Of a DNA stretch of 11,182 bases, positions 1 through 6,566 are shown one piece after another. A model generated the notes under the pieces. That model was not told the origin of the DNA. It did not search any database and worked only from the letters and a program-made list of their open reading frames with translations. The stretch's first letter is position 1. Each line of letters begins with the position of its first letter. Source of the stretch: an uncultured Asticcacaulis sp. (GTDB taxonomy: Bacteria > Pseudomonadota > Alphaproteobacteria > Caulobacterales > Caulobacteraceae). The stretch covers positions 1-11,182 of the forward strand of contig CAMLPZ010000133.1 of NCBI GenBank assembly GCA_946482045.1. Reading direction: 5' to 3'. A program made the position numbers and the translations under genes.

Positions 1-542
1 CAGATATTGCCACGATCCGCCGAACTGGCAAGCAGGCCTTCGACCGTCACCGTCTGCTCGCCATTGCAATCCCACCGTCCGCACCGCGCCACGGCGGCAA
101 ATTCGCTCAGCGTCCGGTCGCCCAGCCGCCCCTGCCGGCTGAGATAACCGATACCGTCCAGCCGCGATCTCTGGCACTTGCGGCACGTAACGCGCAGATA
201 GCCGTCGCGATTGAGGAACTTCAGTTGCGGATCGCCGCCCTGGACTTTCGCCCCGAAAAACGGCGTGAACGACCGCGCGAACAAGATGCCTTCGTTGCGG
301 GCATTCCACGCCTTCAGGCTTCCCGAATTCGACGTCTCGCAATCCCAATACGTATCGACCTTTGGCGCCCCCTTGGTGAGCGGCTTCAACCGGCCTGAAT
401 ACAAATAAGCGCCGATCCGGAACACACCCGGCGCAACCTTCTTGGCCGTATACATGGTCGTGTCGTCTTCCAGCCCACAGCGAAAGCCATCGGCAATAAA
501 GTCCTCCGGCTCCGGCAGAGGGTTCCAGCGTGCCTTGCCCAT
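1..542 (-). CDS. Zinc-ribbon-like hypothetical protein, partial (C-terminus beyond left edge)
   Basis: The frame opens at ATG (540-542) and runs for 180 codons off the left edge without a stop. A G-rich stretch precedes the start. The visible protein begins MGKARWNPLPEP. It has two cysteine pairs, C120-x2-C123 and C154-x4-C159, about 30 residues apart, in the context VTCRKCQRSRLDG and RCGRWDCNG. That spacing resembles the small zinc-ribbon modules found in many alphaproteobacterial hypothetical proteins, where a hydrophobic helical stretch separates the two knuckles. The first 110 residues contain no motif I recognise. It is the second gene of an operon, starting 12 bp after the stop of the small gene at 555-809. 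No enzymatic function is assigned; metal or nucleic-acid binding is inference from the cysteines only. Confidence 0.7.
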   Translation of the reverse strand, partial: MGKARWNPLPEPEDFIADGFRCGLEDDTTMYTAKKVAPGVFRIGAYLYSGRLKPLTKGAPKVDTYWDCETSNSGSLKAWNARNEGILFARSFTPFFGAKVQGGDPQLKFLNRDGYLRVTCRKCQRSRLDGIGYLSRQGRLGDRTLSEFAAVARCGRWDCNGEQTVTVEGLLASSADRGNI

Positions 543-554
543 GACACCCCCCGG

Positions 555-809
555 TCAATGCAAGGTGTGCGGCAGCGATTGCAGCCCGCATTCCGCCGCC
601 CACACATCGACCAGGTCATTGACGGCGTCCGGCACCGACACACGCCCGCTGCGGACATTGAATGCGACCTCTTCGACAAAGTCCGCCAGCAGCATGGCGT
701 CGTGCTGGCTTCGCGGCCCGGTGAATTCCTTGAGCAGCTGGGCCTTCACGTCAATAATCGACATATGGCCAGCCTTGAACAACCGCAGCGCGGCTTCAAA
801 CGCGTTCAT
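555..809 (-). CDS. Small hypothetical protein, 84 aa
   Basis: An 84-residue soluble protein starting MNAFEAALRL, with a strong ribosome binding site (GGAGGG, then TTAG, then ATG). It is first in a two-gene operon; the zinc-ribbon-like gene follows after 12 bp. It is predicted mostly helical with no membrane segment and no catalytic motif. Its central part (about residues 13-71, including RSGRVSVPDAVNDLVD) aligns by eye with residues 21-82 of the small protein at 7687-8001 (RNREIALADAFDAFVD), so the two are probably paralogues of an unnamed family. An AT-rich leader (about 812-850) precedes the gene and probably holds its promoter, but I see no convincing -35/-10 pair. Function unknown. Confidence 0.65.
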   Translation of the reverse strand: MNAFEAALRLFKAGHMSIIDVKAQLLKEFTGPRSQHDAMLLADFVEEVAFNVRSGRVSVPDAVNDLVDVWAAECGLQSLPHTLH

Positions 810-900
810 CTAACCCTCCATTATTATGTTCCCTTTTTGTTCTTTTTGTAGGTGATGGTCAAGAACGCGCAAGTTGAACCTGCCCCGGCAACGGAAGATC

Positions 901-1014
901 GCGCTTGTCGGTCGGATGCGGCCCGGACCATTCCCAGAAATAGGCCGCCGGCATCAAGCAGAACGACTTGCGCCGCCACGGCGTCCGGTAGGCCGGCGTG
1001 TCACCGATCTCTTC
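901..1014 (-). pseudogene. SRAP peptidase remnant A (middle fragment only)
   Basis: On the minus strand this encodes about 38 residues of the middle of an SOS-response-associated peptidase, including the family signature FCLMPAAYFWEW (usual form RCLIPA.GFYEW) whose Glu belongs to the active site. A stop (1015-1017) ends the frame upstream, and the left border of the duplication at 901 cuts off everything downstream. It is the identical counterpart of the first part of the remnant at 2263-2719. It has no start codon in the right place and cannot make a functional protein. Confidence 0.75.
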
Positions 1015-1044
1015 TCAACCGGGCTATCGGTGGCAGGGTCAATT

Positions 1045-1164
1045 GCACAGTGTGCCTGCACCCCTCTCGCCTGTCACATGTTCGAAAAACATGTTTTCGC
1101 TGACACATGCTGCGTCTCATGTTAAAAAATTCGCATTTCGCGAACATATCGTCCGGCACATGTT
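1045..1164 (+). promoter_or_regulatory. Fic upstream region with palindrome cluster (copy 1)
   Basis: The 115 bp before the chosen Fic start hold unusual structure. There is an 11-bp odd palindrome, GCACA-G-TGTGC (1045-1055). ATGTT occurs at 1078, 1091, 1119 and 1160 (the last overlaps the start codon), with one inverted AACAT at 1143. An exact 8-bp palindrome TTCGCGAA lies at 1137-1144. The area from 1081 to 1147 is also clearly more AT-rich than the coding DNA. This looks like a promoter/operator region. Control by the Fic protein's own C-terminal winged helix is inference. The same region is duplicated at 2750-2869. Confidence 0.4.
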
Positions 1165-2251
1165 AAAACCAACCTACGCCATTCCTGCCCTGCCCCCGCC
1201 AGTCGAATTGGAGACCATCCGCGTCTACAAGGCCCTGACCACGGCCAGCCGGGCGCTGGCGGACCTCAAAGGCCACGCCCGGACTATCCCCAACCAGGGC
1301 ATCCTGATCGACACCCTGGCGCTTCAGGAAGCCAAGGCCTCTTCCGAAGTCGAAAACATCGTCACCACGCAGGACGAACTTTTCCAGGCCGACCTCTTCC
1401 CCGACGATCCGCAATCACCCGCCGCCAAGGAGGTCGCGCTTTATCGTGACGCCATACGGCTCGGCTTGCGCAAGCTGACGGAAACCGACCTGATTCCAAA
1501 CTCCACCCTGATCGACATGTTCCGGCTTCTCAAAGGTCGCAGCGATGCCTTCCGCACCACACCCGGCACTGCCCTGAAAAACGAGACGACGGGCGAAACC
1601 GTCTTTGTCCCGCCGCAGGACGCGCGGGAAATCGCCGATCATATGACGGCCCTTGAGCGCTTCGTGAATGACGACGCAGTGTCATCGCTCGATCCCTTGA
1701 TCAAAATGGCGCTGATCCATCATCAGTTCGAAAGCATCCACCCGTTCCCTGATGGCAATGGCCGGATCGGGCGCATTCTCAATGTCCTGTACCTGACCCG
1801 GACAGGCCTGCTGGAGATCCCGATCCTTTACCTGTCGCGCCACATTACTCGCCATAAGGCCGACTATTACCGTCTGCTCCAGGCCGTGCGCGATACCGGC
1901 GCCTGGGAAGACTGGGTCGTCTTCATGCTTGAGGCCGTGACCGCCACGTCGGCGACGACCATCCGCCTGGTCGAAGGCATCGGCAGCCAGATGGCCGCCG
2001 TCAAACGCCGCATGCGCGAAGAACTCCCCAAGCTCTACAGCCAGGACTTGCTCAACAACATGTTCCGGCATCCGTATACACGCATCGAGCACGTTCAGAA
2101 CGACCTCGAAATCACGCGCCAGACGGCGGCGAAATACCTCGATACGCTGGCCGCACACGGCTTTGTAGAAAAGCACCAGGCGGGACGCAACAACTACTAC
2201 ATCAATACTGACCTCGTCCGTCTCTTCCTCGAAGTGTCCGGAGAGCAATAG
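1160..2251 (+). CDS. Class II Fic-domain protein AMP-transferase with C-terminal winged helix (copy 1)
   Basis: A 363-residue Fic enzyme of the Shewanella SoFic type, predicted to transfer AMP from ATP to hydroxyl side chains of target proteins in the cytoplasm. Domains in order: an N-terminal helical domain carrying the inhibitory motif S61-SEV-E65-N66, matching the (S/T)xxxE(G/N) consensus of self-inhibited class II Fic proteins; the Fic core with an intact HPFPDGNGRIGR motif (194-205; catalytic His194, phosphate-binding GNGR); and a winged-helix domain (about 292-352, with ITRQTAAKYLDTL as the likely recognition region). Length and architecture match the family. The frame stays open upstream to a GTG at 998 (417 aa, with another ATG at 1091). 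I prefer 1160 because SoFic-like proteins begin shortly before the proline-rich segment seen here at residues 9-14; the ribosome binding site is weak, so the start is uncertain. The stop lies 11 bp from the convergent SRAP remnant. An identical gene lies at 2865-3956. Targets are unknown. Confidence 0.92.
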   Translation: MLKPTYAIPALPPPVELETIRVYKALTTASRALADLKGHARTIPNQGILIDTLALQEAKASSEVENIVTTQDELFQADLFPDDPQSPAAKEVALYRDAIRLGLRKLTETDLIPNSTLIDMFRLLKGRSDAFRTTPGTALKNETTGETVFVPPQDAREIADHMTALERFVNDDAVSSLDPLIKMALIHHQFESIHPFPDGNGRIGRILNVLYLTRTGLLEIPILYLSRHITRHKADYYRLLQAVRDTGAWEDWVVFMLEAVTATSATTIRLVEGIGSQMAAVKRRMREELPKLYSQDLLNNMFRHPYTRIEHVQNDLEITRQTAAKYLDTLAAHGFVEKHQAGRNNYYINTDLVRLFLEVSGEQ

Positions 2252-2262
2252 CCGCTCCTTTG

Positions 2263-2719
2263 TCAGTTCTCCGGCGTTGTCGGGGGTCGTCTGCTGGTCG
2301 GCACAGGGTCGGGGATTTCGTCATCAAAACCGTCCTCCTTGCTGAGCCGCAGCGTCCCTGCCTCCACCGGCTCCGTCAGATCGCGGTCCAGCCGTCCGGC
2401 CAGGTACGGCCAGGTACGGCCCCCATTCGTCCGGGTGCAGGATCGCCGGTTCGCGGTCGTGCAGCGCCGACATGTCCGCGCCCGCGGCGTGCGTCAGCAT
2501 GGTGCAGCTCGTCACCACGCCATCGGCCGTCGTCGCCGTGTCGTAAAGCCCGGCGAACATCATCTGGTGATTATCCGCCCGCCCGATCCGCCAGCGTTGC
2601 TTCTTGCGCTTGTCGGTCGGATGCGGCCCGGACCATTCCCAGAAATAGGCCGCCGGCATCAAGCAGAACGACTTGCGCCGCCACGGCGTCCGGTAGGCCG
2701 GCGTGTCACCGATCTCTTC
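2263..2719 (-). pseudogene. SRAP (YedK/HMCES-like) peptidase remnant B, C-terminal half with frameshift
   Basis: The longest surviving piece of a SOS-response-associated peptidase gene, a family that uses Cys2 to form protein-DNA crosslinks at abasic sites in single-stranded DNA. Reading leftward from 2719 it gives EIGDTPAYRTPWRRK, then FCLMPAAYFWEW (active-site Glu), FAGLYDT, SCTMLTHAA and ALHDREPAIL (active-site His). The N-terminal half, including the essential Cys2 and the conserved Asn, is absent: a stop lies at 2720-2722 and the Fic upstream region follows. A 10-bp tandem duplication (2401-2420) then shifts the frame, so translation ends at 2324. Removing one copy restores a normal tail (LAGRLDRDLTEPVEAG...) ending at TGA 2263-2265. 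Non-functional as it stands. Confidence 0.85.
2401..2420. repeat. 10-bp tandem duplication causing SRAP frameshift
   Basis: The unit CAGGTACGGC occurs twice back to back. Ten bases is not a multiple of three, so the minus-strand SRAP frame is broken here. With a single unit the protein would read WGPYLAGRLDRDL, which fits SRAP C-termini. The same double unit is at 4106-4125, so it arose before the large duplication. Confidence 0.85.
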
Positions 2720-2749
2720 TCAACCGGGCTATCGGTGGCAGGGTCAATT

Positions 2750-2869
2750 GCACAGTGTGCCTGCACCCCTCTCGCCTGTCACATGTTCGAAAAACATGTT
2801 TTCGCTGACACATGCTGCGTCTCATGTTAAAAAATTCGCATTTCGCGAACATATCGTCCGGCACATGTT
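2750..2869 (+). promoter_or_regulatory. Fic upstream region with palindrome cluster (copy 2)
   Basis: Identical to 1045-1164: the GCACA-G-TGTGC palindrome (2750-2760), the run of ATGTT/AACAT half-sites and TTCGCGAA. Because it is duplicated together with the gene, both Fic copies should be expressed and regulated alike unless read-through from flanking DNA differs. Confidence 0.4.
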
Positions 2870-3956
2870 AAAACCAACCTACGCCATTCCTGCCCTGCCC
2901 CCGCCAGTCGAATTGGAGACCATCCGCGTCTACAAGGCCCTGACCACGGCCAGCCGGGCGCTGGCGGACCTCAAAGGCCACGCCCGGACTATCCCCAACC
3001 AGGGCATCCTGATCGACACCCTGGCGCTTCAGGAAGCCAAGGCCTCTTCCGAAGTCGAAAACATCGTCACCACGCAGGACGAACTTTTCCAGGCCGACCT
3101 CTTCCCCGACGATCCGCAATCACCCGCCGCCAAGGAGGTCGCGCTTTATCGTGACGCCATACGGCTCGGCTTGCGCAAGCTGACGGAAACCGACCTGATT
3201 CCAAACTCCACCCTGATCGACATGTTCCGGCTTCTCAAAGGTCGCAGCGATGCCTTCCGCACCACACCCGGCACTGCCCTGAAAAACGAGACGACGGGCG
3301 AAACCGTCTTTGTCCCGCCGCAGGACGCGCGGGAAATCGCCGATCATATGACGGCCCTTGAGCGCTTCGTGAATGACGACGCAGTGTCATCGCTCGATCC
3401 CTTGATCAAAATGGCGCTGATCCATCATCAGTTCGAAAGCATCCACCCGTTCCCTGATGGCAATGGCCGGATCGGGCGCATTCTCAATGTCCTGTACCTG
3501 ACCCGGACAGGCCTGCTGGAGATCCCGATCCTTTACCTGTCGCGCCACATTACTCGCCATAAGGCCGACTATTACCGTCTGCTCCAGGCCGTGCGCGATA
3601 CCGGCGCCTGGGAAGACTGGGTCGTCTTCATGCTTGAGGCCGTGACCGCCACGTCGGCGACGACCATCCGCCTGGTCGAAGGCATCGGCAGCCAGATGGC
3701 CGCCGTCAAACGCCGCATGCGCGAAGAACTCCCCAAGCTCTACAGCCAGGACTTGCTCAACAACATGTTCCGGCATCCGTATACACGCATCGAGCACGTT
3801 CAGAACGACCTCGAAATCACGCGCCAGACGGCGGCGAAATACCTCGATACGCTGGCCGCACACGGCTTTGTAGAAAAGCACCAGGCGGGACGCAACAACT
3901 ACTACATCAATACTGACCTCGTCCGTCTCTTCCTCGAAGTGTCCGGAGAGCAATAG
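2865..3956 (+). CDS. Class II Fic-domain protein AMP-transferase with C-terminal winged helix (copy 2)
   Basis: Identical in protein sequence to the Fic gene at 1160-2251: 363 residues, inhibitory motif S61-SEV-E65-N66, Fic motif HPFPDGNGRIGR at 194-205 and a winged-helix C-terminus. The frame again stays open upstream to a GTG, here at 2703. Neither copy shows a stop, frameshift or altered catalytic residue, so both should be active and self-inhibited. With perfect identity there has been no time for divergence, or the copies are kept alike by recombination, or the duplication is an assembly product. It is followed after 11 bp by the last SRAP remnant on the opposite strand. Confidence 0.92.
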   Translation: MLKPTYAIPALPPPVELETIRVYKALTTASRALADLKGHARTIPNQGILIDTLALQEAKASSEVENIVTTQDELFQADLFPDDPQSPAAKEVALYRDAIRLGLRKLTETDLIPNSTLIDMFRLLKGRSDAFRTTPGTALKNETTGETVFVPPQDAREIADHMTALERFVNDDAVSSLDPLIKMALIHHQFESIHPFPDGNGRIGRILNVLYLTRTGLLEIPILYLSRHITRHKADYYRLLQAVRDTGAWEDWVVFMLEAVTATSATTIRLVEGIGSQMAAVKRRMREELPKLYSQDLLNNMFRHPYTRIEHVQNDLEITRQTAAKYLDTLAAHGFVEKHQAGRNNYYINTDLVRLFLEVSGEQ

Positions 3957-3967
3957 CCGCTCCTTTG

Positions 3968-4190
3968 TCAGTTCTCCGGCGTTGTCGGGGGTCGTCTGCT
4001 GGTCGGCACAGGGTCGGGGATTTCGTCATCAAAACCGTCCTCCTTGCTGAGCCGCAGCGTCCCTGCCTCCACCGGCTCCGTCAGATCGCGGTCCAGCCGT
4101 CCGGCCAGGTACGGCCAGGTACGGCCCCCATTCGTCCGGGTGCAGGATCGCCGGTTCGCGGTCGTGCAGCGCCGACATGTCCGCGCCCGC
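3968..4190 (-). pseudogene. SRAP peptidase remnant C (C-terminal end only)
   Basis: Third SRAP piece, identical to 2263-2485. It keeps the motif around the active-site His (ALHDREPAIL, upstream of the frameshift), the 10-bp duplication at 4106-4125 and the original TGA at 3968-3970. It is cut at 4190, where unrelated sequence with the stop of the next minus-strand gene begins. A short frame runs across the junction (4217 to 4029) but is a chance fusion with no start context. Confidence 0.75.
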
Positions 4191-4192
4191 CC

Positions 4193-4624
4193 TCAAATCT
4201 GCGGCGGCATGCGCCACGCCCGCGGCTGGCGGCGCAGCGGCTTAAGCCTGACCGGCTCCAGCACCAGCAGGAGCAGCGCCAGGCTGTTGAGAATGGCGCA
4301 GGTCACCAGCACATAGATCATGTCCAGTCCAAACAGCTCATCGCCCTGGTCGCCGTACCAGTAGAGGACGAGCGTGCAGGCGACGCTCAGGCCGATGGCC
4401 GTCCAGGCGGTACCCGAAATCAGCCGCCGCCGGATGATGGGATAAAGCGCGTTCAGAACCAGGCTCAGCCCCAGAAAGGCCACGCAGGCGGCATAGCCGT
4501 AGAACGCGATATCGACGGCGCCAAGCTGCGGAAACGCGTCAACAAGCCGGCCGGACACAGCAGCGACCATCAGGCTGGCAATACCGCCAGCCACAAGTAC
4601 TCGGTCCAAGATCAGCGTGATCAT
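4193..4624 (-). CDS. Four-helix membrane protein, hypothetical, 143 aa
   Basis: An integral membrane protein with four hydrophobic segments (about 5-24, 37-61, 72-90 and 101-123) and a short basic tail (RLKPLRRQPRAWR) that should lie in the cytoplasm by the positive-inside rule. I chose the ATG at 4622-4624, which has a good GGGGAGG ribosome binding site 8-9 bp upstream, over the longer frame beginning at 4741, whose extra 39 residues overlap the likely promoter. It is divergent from the DUF4349 lipoprotein gene. The Fic duplication ends 2 bp beyond its stop. No family recognised. Confidence 0.65.
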   Translation of the reverse strand: MITLILDRVLVAGGIASLMVAAVSGRLVDAFPQLGAVDIAFYGYAACVAFLGLSLVLNALYPIIRRRLISGTAWTAIGLSVACTLVLYWYGDQGDELFGLDMIYVLVTCAILNSLALLLLVLEPVRLKPLRRQPRAWRMPPQI

Positions 4625-4640
4625 CGCCCTAACCTCCCCA

Positions 4641-4690
4641 GGTTGCACAAGTGTACACAATTCCGCCACATTTGCCAATGTGCACATGCG
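4641..4690. promoter_or_regulatory. Divergent intergenic region with two palindromes
   Basis: Between the divergent genes (4625-4756) lie two exact palindromes: GTGTACAC (4651-4658) and ATGTGCACAT (4678-4687), with centres 28 bp apart. The first is embedded in TTGCACAAGTGTACACAA, which resembles the TTGCACAGTGTGC element upstream of both Fic genes. Spacing on one face of the helix and placement between two starts suggest an operator for one or both genes; the regulator is unknown. Confidence 0.35.
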
Positions 4691-4756
4691 AACGCTGTCC
4701 AGCCTTGCAAACACAACACCCCCAGAGGCATACTCGGCCAAAACAGGGGAGTTGCC

Positions 4757-5653
4757 ATGTCCGGTCTCAGAAGCTTAAGCGCGGTCCTGTTCCTGTCGGT
4801 CTCACTTGCCGCTTGCAATCAGCAACACGGCTTAAACGAACACGCCGACTACGCCGACGCGGCGCCGCAAAGCCTGGAGATGGCACTCCCCCAGGCAGCG
4901 CCCGCCGACGCCGGCGCACCCGCCAACACAGCCATCGCCGTCGCGGTCCCTCAGTTGGCCTACACTTACGAATACAGCTTCGTCCTGCCCGCCGCGAAGC
5001 TTGAACCGCTGGTGGCCGCCCACCAAAAGGCCTGCGATGCCGCCGGTCCCGCAACCTGCCAGATGATCTCGGCACGCGGCAGCACCGACAAGGACGCCTC
5101 AAGCCTCTCGCGCACGCTCGAACTGCGCGTCACGCCCGCCTGGCTCAAGACCTGGCAATCGCGCCTCGACGCCGACATCAAGAAGGCCAATGGCCGCATC
5201 GCCCGCCACAGCGTCGAAAGCGAGGACCTGAGCCTCCAGATCGTCGATACCGAAGCGCGCCTGAAGAACAAGGAAGCCCTGCGCGACCGCCTGGCCGAAA
5301 TCGTCCGCTCGCGCCCCGGCAAGATCGCCGACCTGGTCGAGGCCGAAACCCAGCTGGCCCAGGTCCAGGGCGACATCGACGCCGCCCGCTCATCCCTGAA
5401 CGTCATGAAAAAGCGCGTGGCGACCGTCCACCTGACCCTGACCTACGAAAGCGAAGCCGTCGCCGCCTCCTCGGGCACCTTCGCACCGCTCAGCGACGCG
5501 GTGAACAGCATCGTGCGCAACATGGTCTGGGCCGTGGCCTGGGTGATCCACGGCGTGGCCTTCTTCTTCCCCTTCGTCCTTTTGGGCGCGGGCGCATTCT
5601 GGCTCCTGCGCCGGTGGTGGAAGGCCCGCAAGGCAAAGCGCGGCGATCAATAA
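4757..5653 (+). CDS. DUF4349 domain lipoprotein, 298 aa
   Basis: A predicted membrane-anchored lipoprotein. It starts at the ATG preceded by GGGGAG five bases upstream. A signal peptide (about 1-19) ends in the lipobox LAAC with Cys20 as lipidation site. An Ala/Pro-rich linker (about 35-65) follows, then the DUF4349 region (about 68-235), which has a coiled-coil-like middle (EARLKNKEALRDRLAEI, then AETQLAQVQGDIDAARSSL) and the typical end VATVHLTLTYES. One membrane helix (about 255-285) and a basic tail close the protein. This layout, lipid at one end and a helix at the other, is usual for the family, whose function is not established. The frame stays open far upstream (from 3965), but that stretch is antisense to the neighbouring membrane protein gene and lacks signals. 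Seven bp separate its stop from the convergent SDR gene. Confidence 0.88.
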   Translation: MSGLRSLSAVLFLSVSLAACNQQHGLNEHADYADAAPQSLEMALPQAAPADAGAPANTAIAVAVPQLAYTYEYSFVLPAAKLEPLVAAHQKACDAAGPATCQMISARGSTDKDASSLSRTLELRVTPAWLKTWQSRLDADIKKANGRIARHSVESEDLSLQIVDTEARLKNKEALRDRLAEIVRSRPGKIADLVEAETQLAQVQGDIDAARSSLNVMKKRVATVHLTLTYESEAVAASSGTFAPLSDAVNSIVRNMVWAVAWVIHGVAFFFPFVLLGAGAFWLLRRWWKARKAKRGDQ

Positions 5654-5660
5654 CCGCGCC

Positions 5661-6461
5661 CTACCCGTCCTTCAGCGCACCGTAGAAGTACGACGCTGTC
5701 ACCCCGCCATCCATCAGCACGTCGCTGCCGGTGATGAACCCGCCGTCCGGCCCCATCAGCAGGGCCGCTATGTTGGCGACCTCCTCAGGTGTCCCGGCCC
5801 GCCGCGCCGGCGACCGCGCGACCATCCGCTGATCGTCCTCGTCTGTCGTGCCCACGATAATCCCCGGACTGATGGCGTTCACCCGGGCGCCGAACGTGCC
5901 CCATCGCGCGGCCTCGGCCATTACCCGCAAACTGTTGCCGCGCATTGACAGCTGATAGGCGTGCAGCTCGTCCCGGATCGCCTCGGGCCGCAAGAACGGC
6001 AAGGCCAAAAGCTCAGCCGCCGGCATCACCGCCAAGGCCCTGTCCTGCTCGGCCGACAAAGCCTCCAGCCTGTGCCCGGAATGCGAAGCAATCACCACGG
6101 CCGCCCCACCGGGCGCGATGACGTGGCCGAATTCCTCAAGCACCACCGCCGTGCCATAAAGATCGACAGCCAGTATCCGCTCGACCGAAGCCTGCGACGG
6201 CGATACCCCGGCCGAGTGAATGAGGCCGGTAATATTGCCAATCGTGCTGGCCGTATCGACCAGCTCCAGCACCGACTCCCGCGACGCCACATCGACCCGC
6301 GCCGTGCTCGCGCGCACGCCCGCAGCGCGCAAGGCCTCCGCCACAGCCTCAGCCTTATCGGACTTTACATCCGCCACGACCACATGCCGCCCGCCCGCCA
6401 CCCGGCGCGCGATGGCCTGGCCGATGGCCCCGGCGCCGATCAGTACCAGAACGCTGTCCAT
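5661..6461 (-). CDS. SDR-family (Rossmann) protein lacking the catalytic lysine
   Basis: A 266-residue classical-length short-chain dehydrogenase/reductase. The dinucleotide motif GAGAIGQAIA is at 9-18, and Asp31 at the end of the second strand points to NAD(H) rather than NADP(H). A variant of the NNAG motif (HSAG, 82-85), a likely catalytic Ser126 (VVIASHSG) and the NAISPG segment (195-200) are present. The active-site YxxxK reads Y169-QLS-M173: the Lys that binds cofactor and lowers the Tyr pKa is Met (ATG where AAG would be expected). The rest of the fold, including the C-terminal GFITGSDVLMDGG, is intact. Activity is therefore doubtful; it may be a pseudoenzyme or need only cofactor binding. 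The start has AAGGAG seven bases upstream. It is transcribed divergently from the retropepsin-like gene. Substrate unknown. Confidence 0.88.
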   Translation of the reverse strand: MDSVLVLIGAGAIGQAIARRVAGGRHVVVADVKSDKAEAVAEALRAAGVRASTARVDVASRESVLELVDTASTIGNITGLIHSAGVSPSQASVERILAVDLYGTAVVLEEFGHVIAPGGAAVVIASHSGHRLEALSAEQDRALAVMPAAELLALPFLRPEAIRDELHAYQLSMRGNSLRVMAEAARWGTFGARVNAISPGIIVGTTDEDDQRMVARSPARRAGTPEEVANIAALLMGPDGGFITGSDVLMDGGVTASYFYGALKDG

Positions 6462-6566
6462 GACAAATCTCCTTCTCCCGCCGCAGATAGCCGCTCATCC
6501 GCCGCAAGGAAACCTGAGATTGACGGACGCCATCATTTCTGTTGACCTGCCGCCTTGGAGCGATGT

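Larger units (their letters stand above)
901..2485. repeat. Fic-module direct repeat, copy 1 (1585 bp)
   Basis: This 1585-bp segment recurs at 2606-4190 with an offset of exactly 1705 bp. Identity starts at 901/2606 (preceding bases C and T differ) and stops after 2485/4190 (next bases G and C differ). The Fic frame and the antisense frames across it translate identically in the two copies, and I saw no base difference by eye. It contains a fragment of an SRAP gene (minus), the Fic promoter region, the whole Fic gene and the 3' end of the SRAP gene (minus). A 120-bp spacer (2486-2605) that continues the SRAP reading frame separates the copies. There are no insertion-sequence ends or target-site duplications at the outer junctions. 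Confidence 0.95.
2606..4190. repeat. Fic-module direct repeat, copy 2 (1585 bp)
   Basis: Second copy of the 901-2485 segment. Its right end lies only 2 bp from the stop codon (4193-4195) of the minus-strand membrane protein gene, so that gene appears just spared. If the event were a simple tandem duplication of 1705 bp, the last 120 bp (equivalent to 2486-2605) are missing here, meaning this copy was trimmed or the array formed in more than one step. Confidence 0.95.

Noticed and set aside
442..813. Plus-strand open frames opposite the two minus-strand genes at the left end.
   Set aside because: Ser/Arg/Pro-rich shadow composition and no ribosome binding sites; the minus-strand frames have a strong one (GGAGGG) and operon spacing.
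998..1159. N-terminal extension of Fic from the GTG at 998 (54 extra residues; same at 2703 for copy 2).
   Set aside because: It overlaps the SRAP remnant and the palindrome-rich upstream region, and the extra residues do not resemble a Fic N-terminus. Kept as an alternative only.
1160..3956. Fic genes as part of a toxin-antitoxin pair with a separate antitoxin.
   Set aside because: The inhibitory SxxxEN motif is inside the same protein (class II), and no small antitoxin-like gene lies upstream of either copy.
901..4190. Transposon or phage origin for the duplicated Fic module.
   Set aside because: No transposase, integrase, terminal inverted repeats or matching short duplications at 892-900 and 4191-4200.
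3965..4756. Long open frame running into the DUF4349 gene, as if it had a 264-residue N-terminal extension.
   Set aside because: It is antisense to the SRAP remnant and to the membrane protein gene, is rich in Arg, Gln, His and Pro as expected for a GC-rich shadow frame, and the downstream ATG at 4757 has a good ribosome binding site directly followed by a lipoprotein signal.
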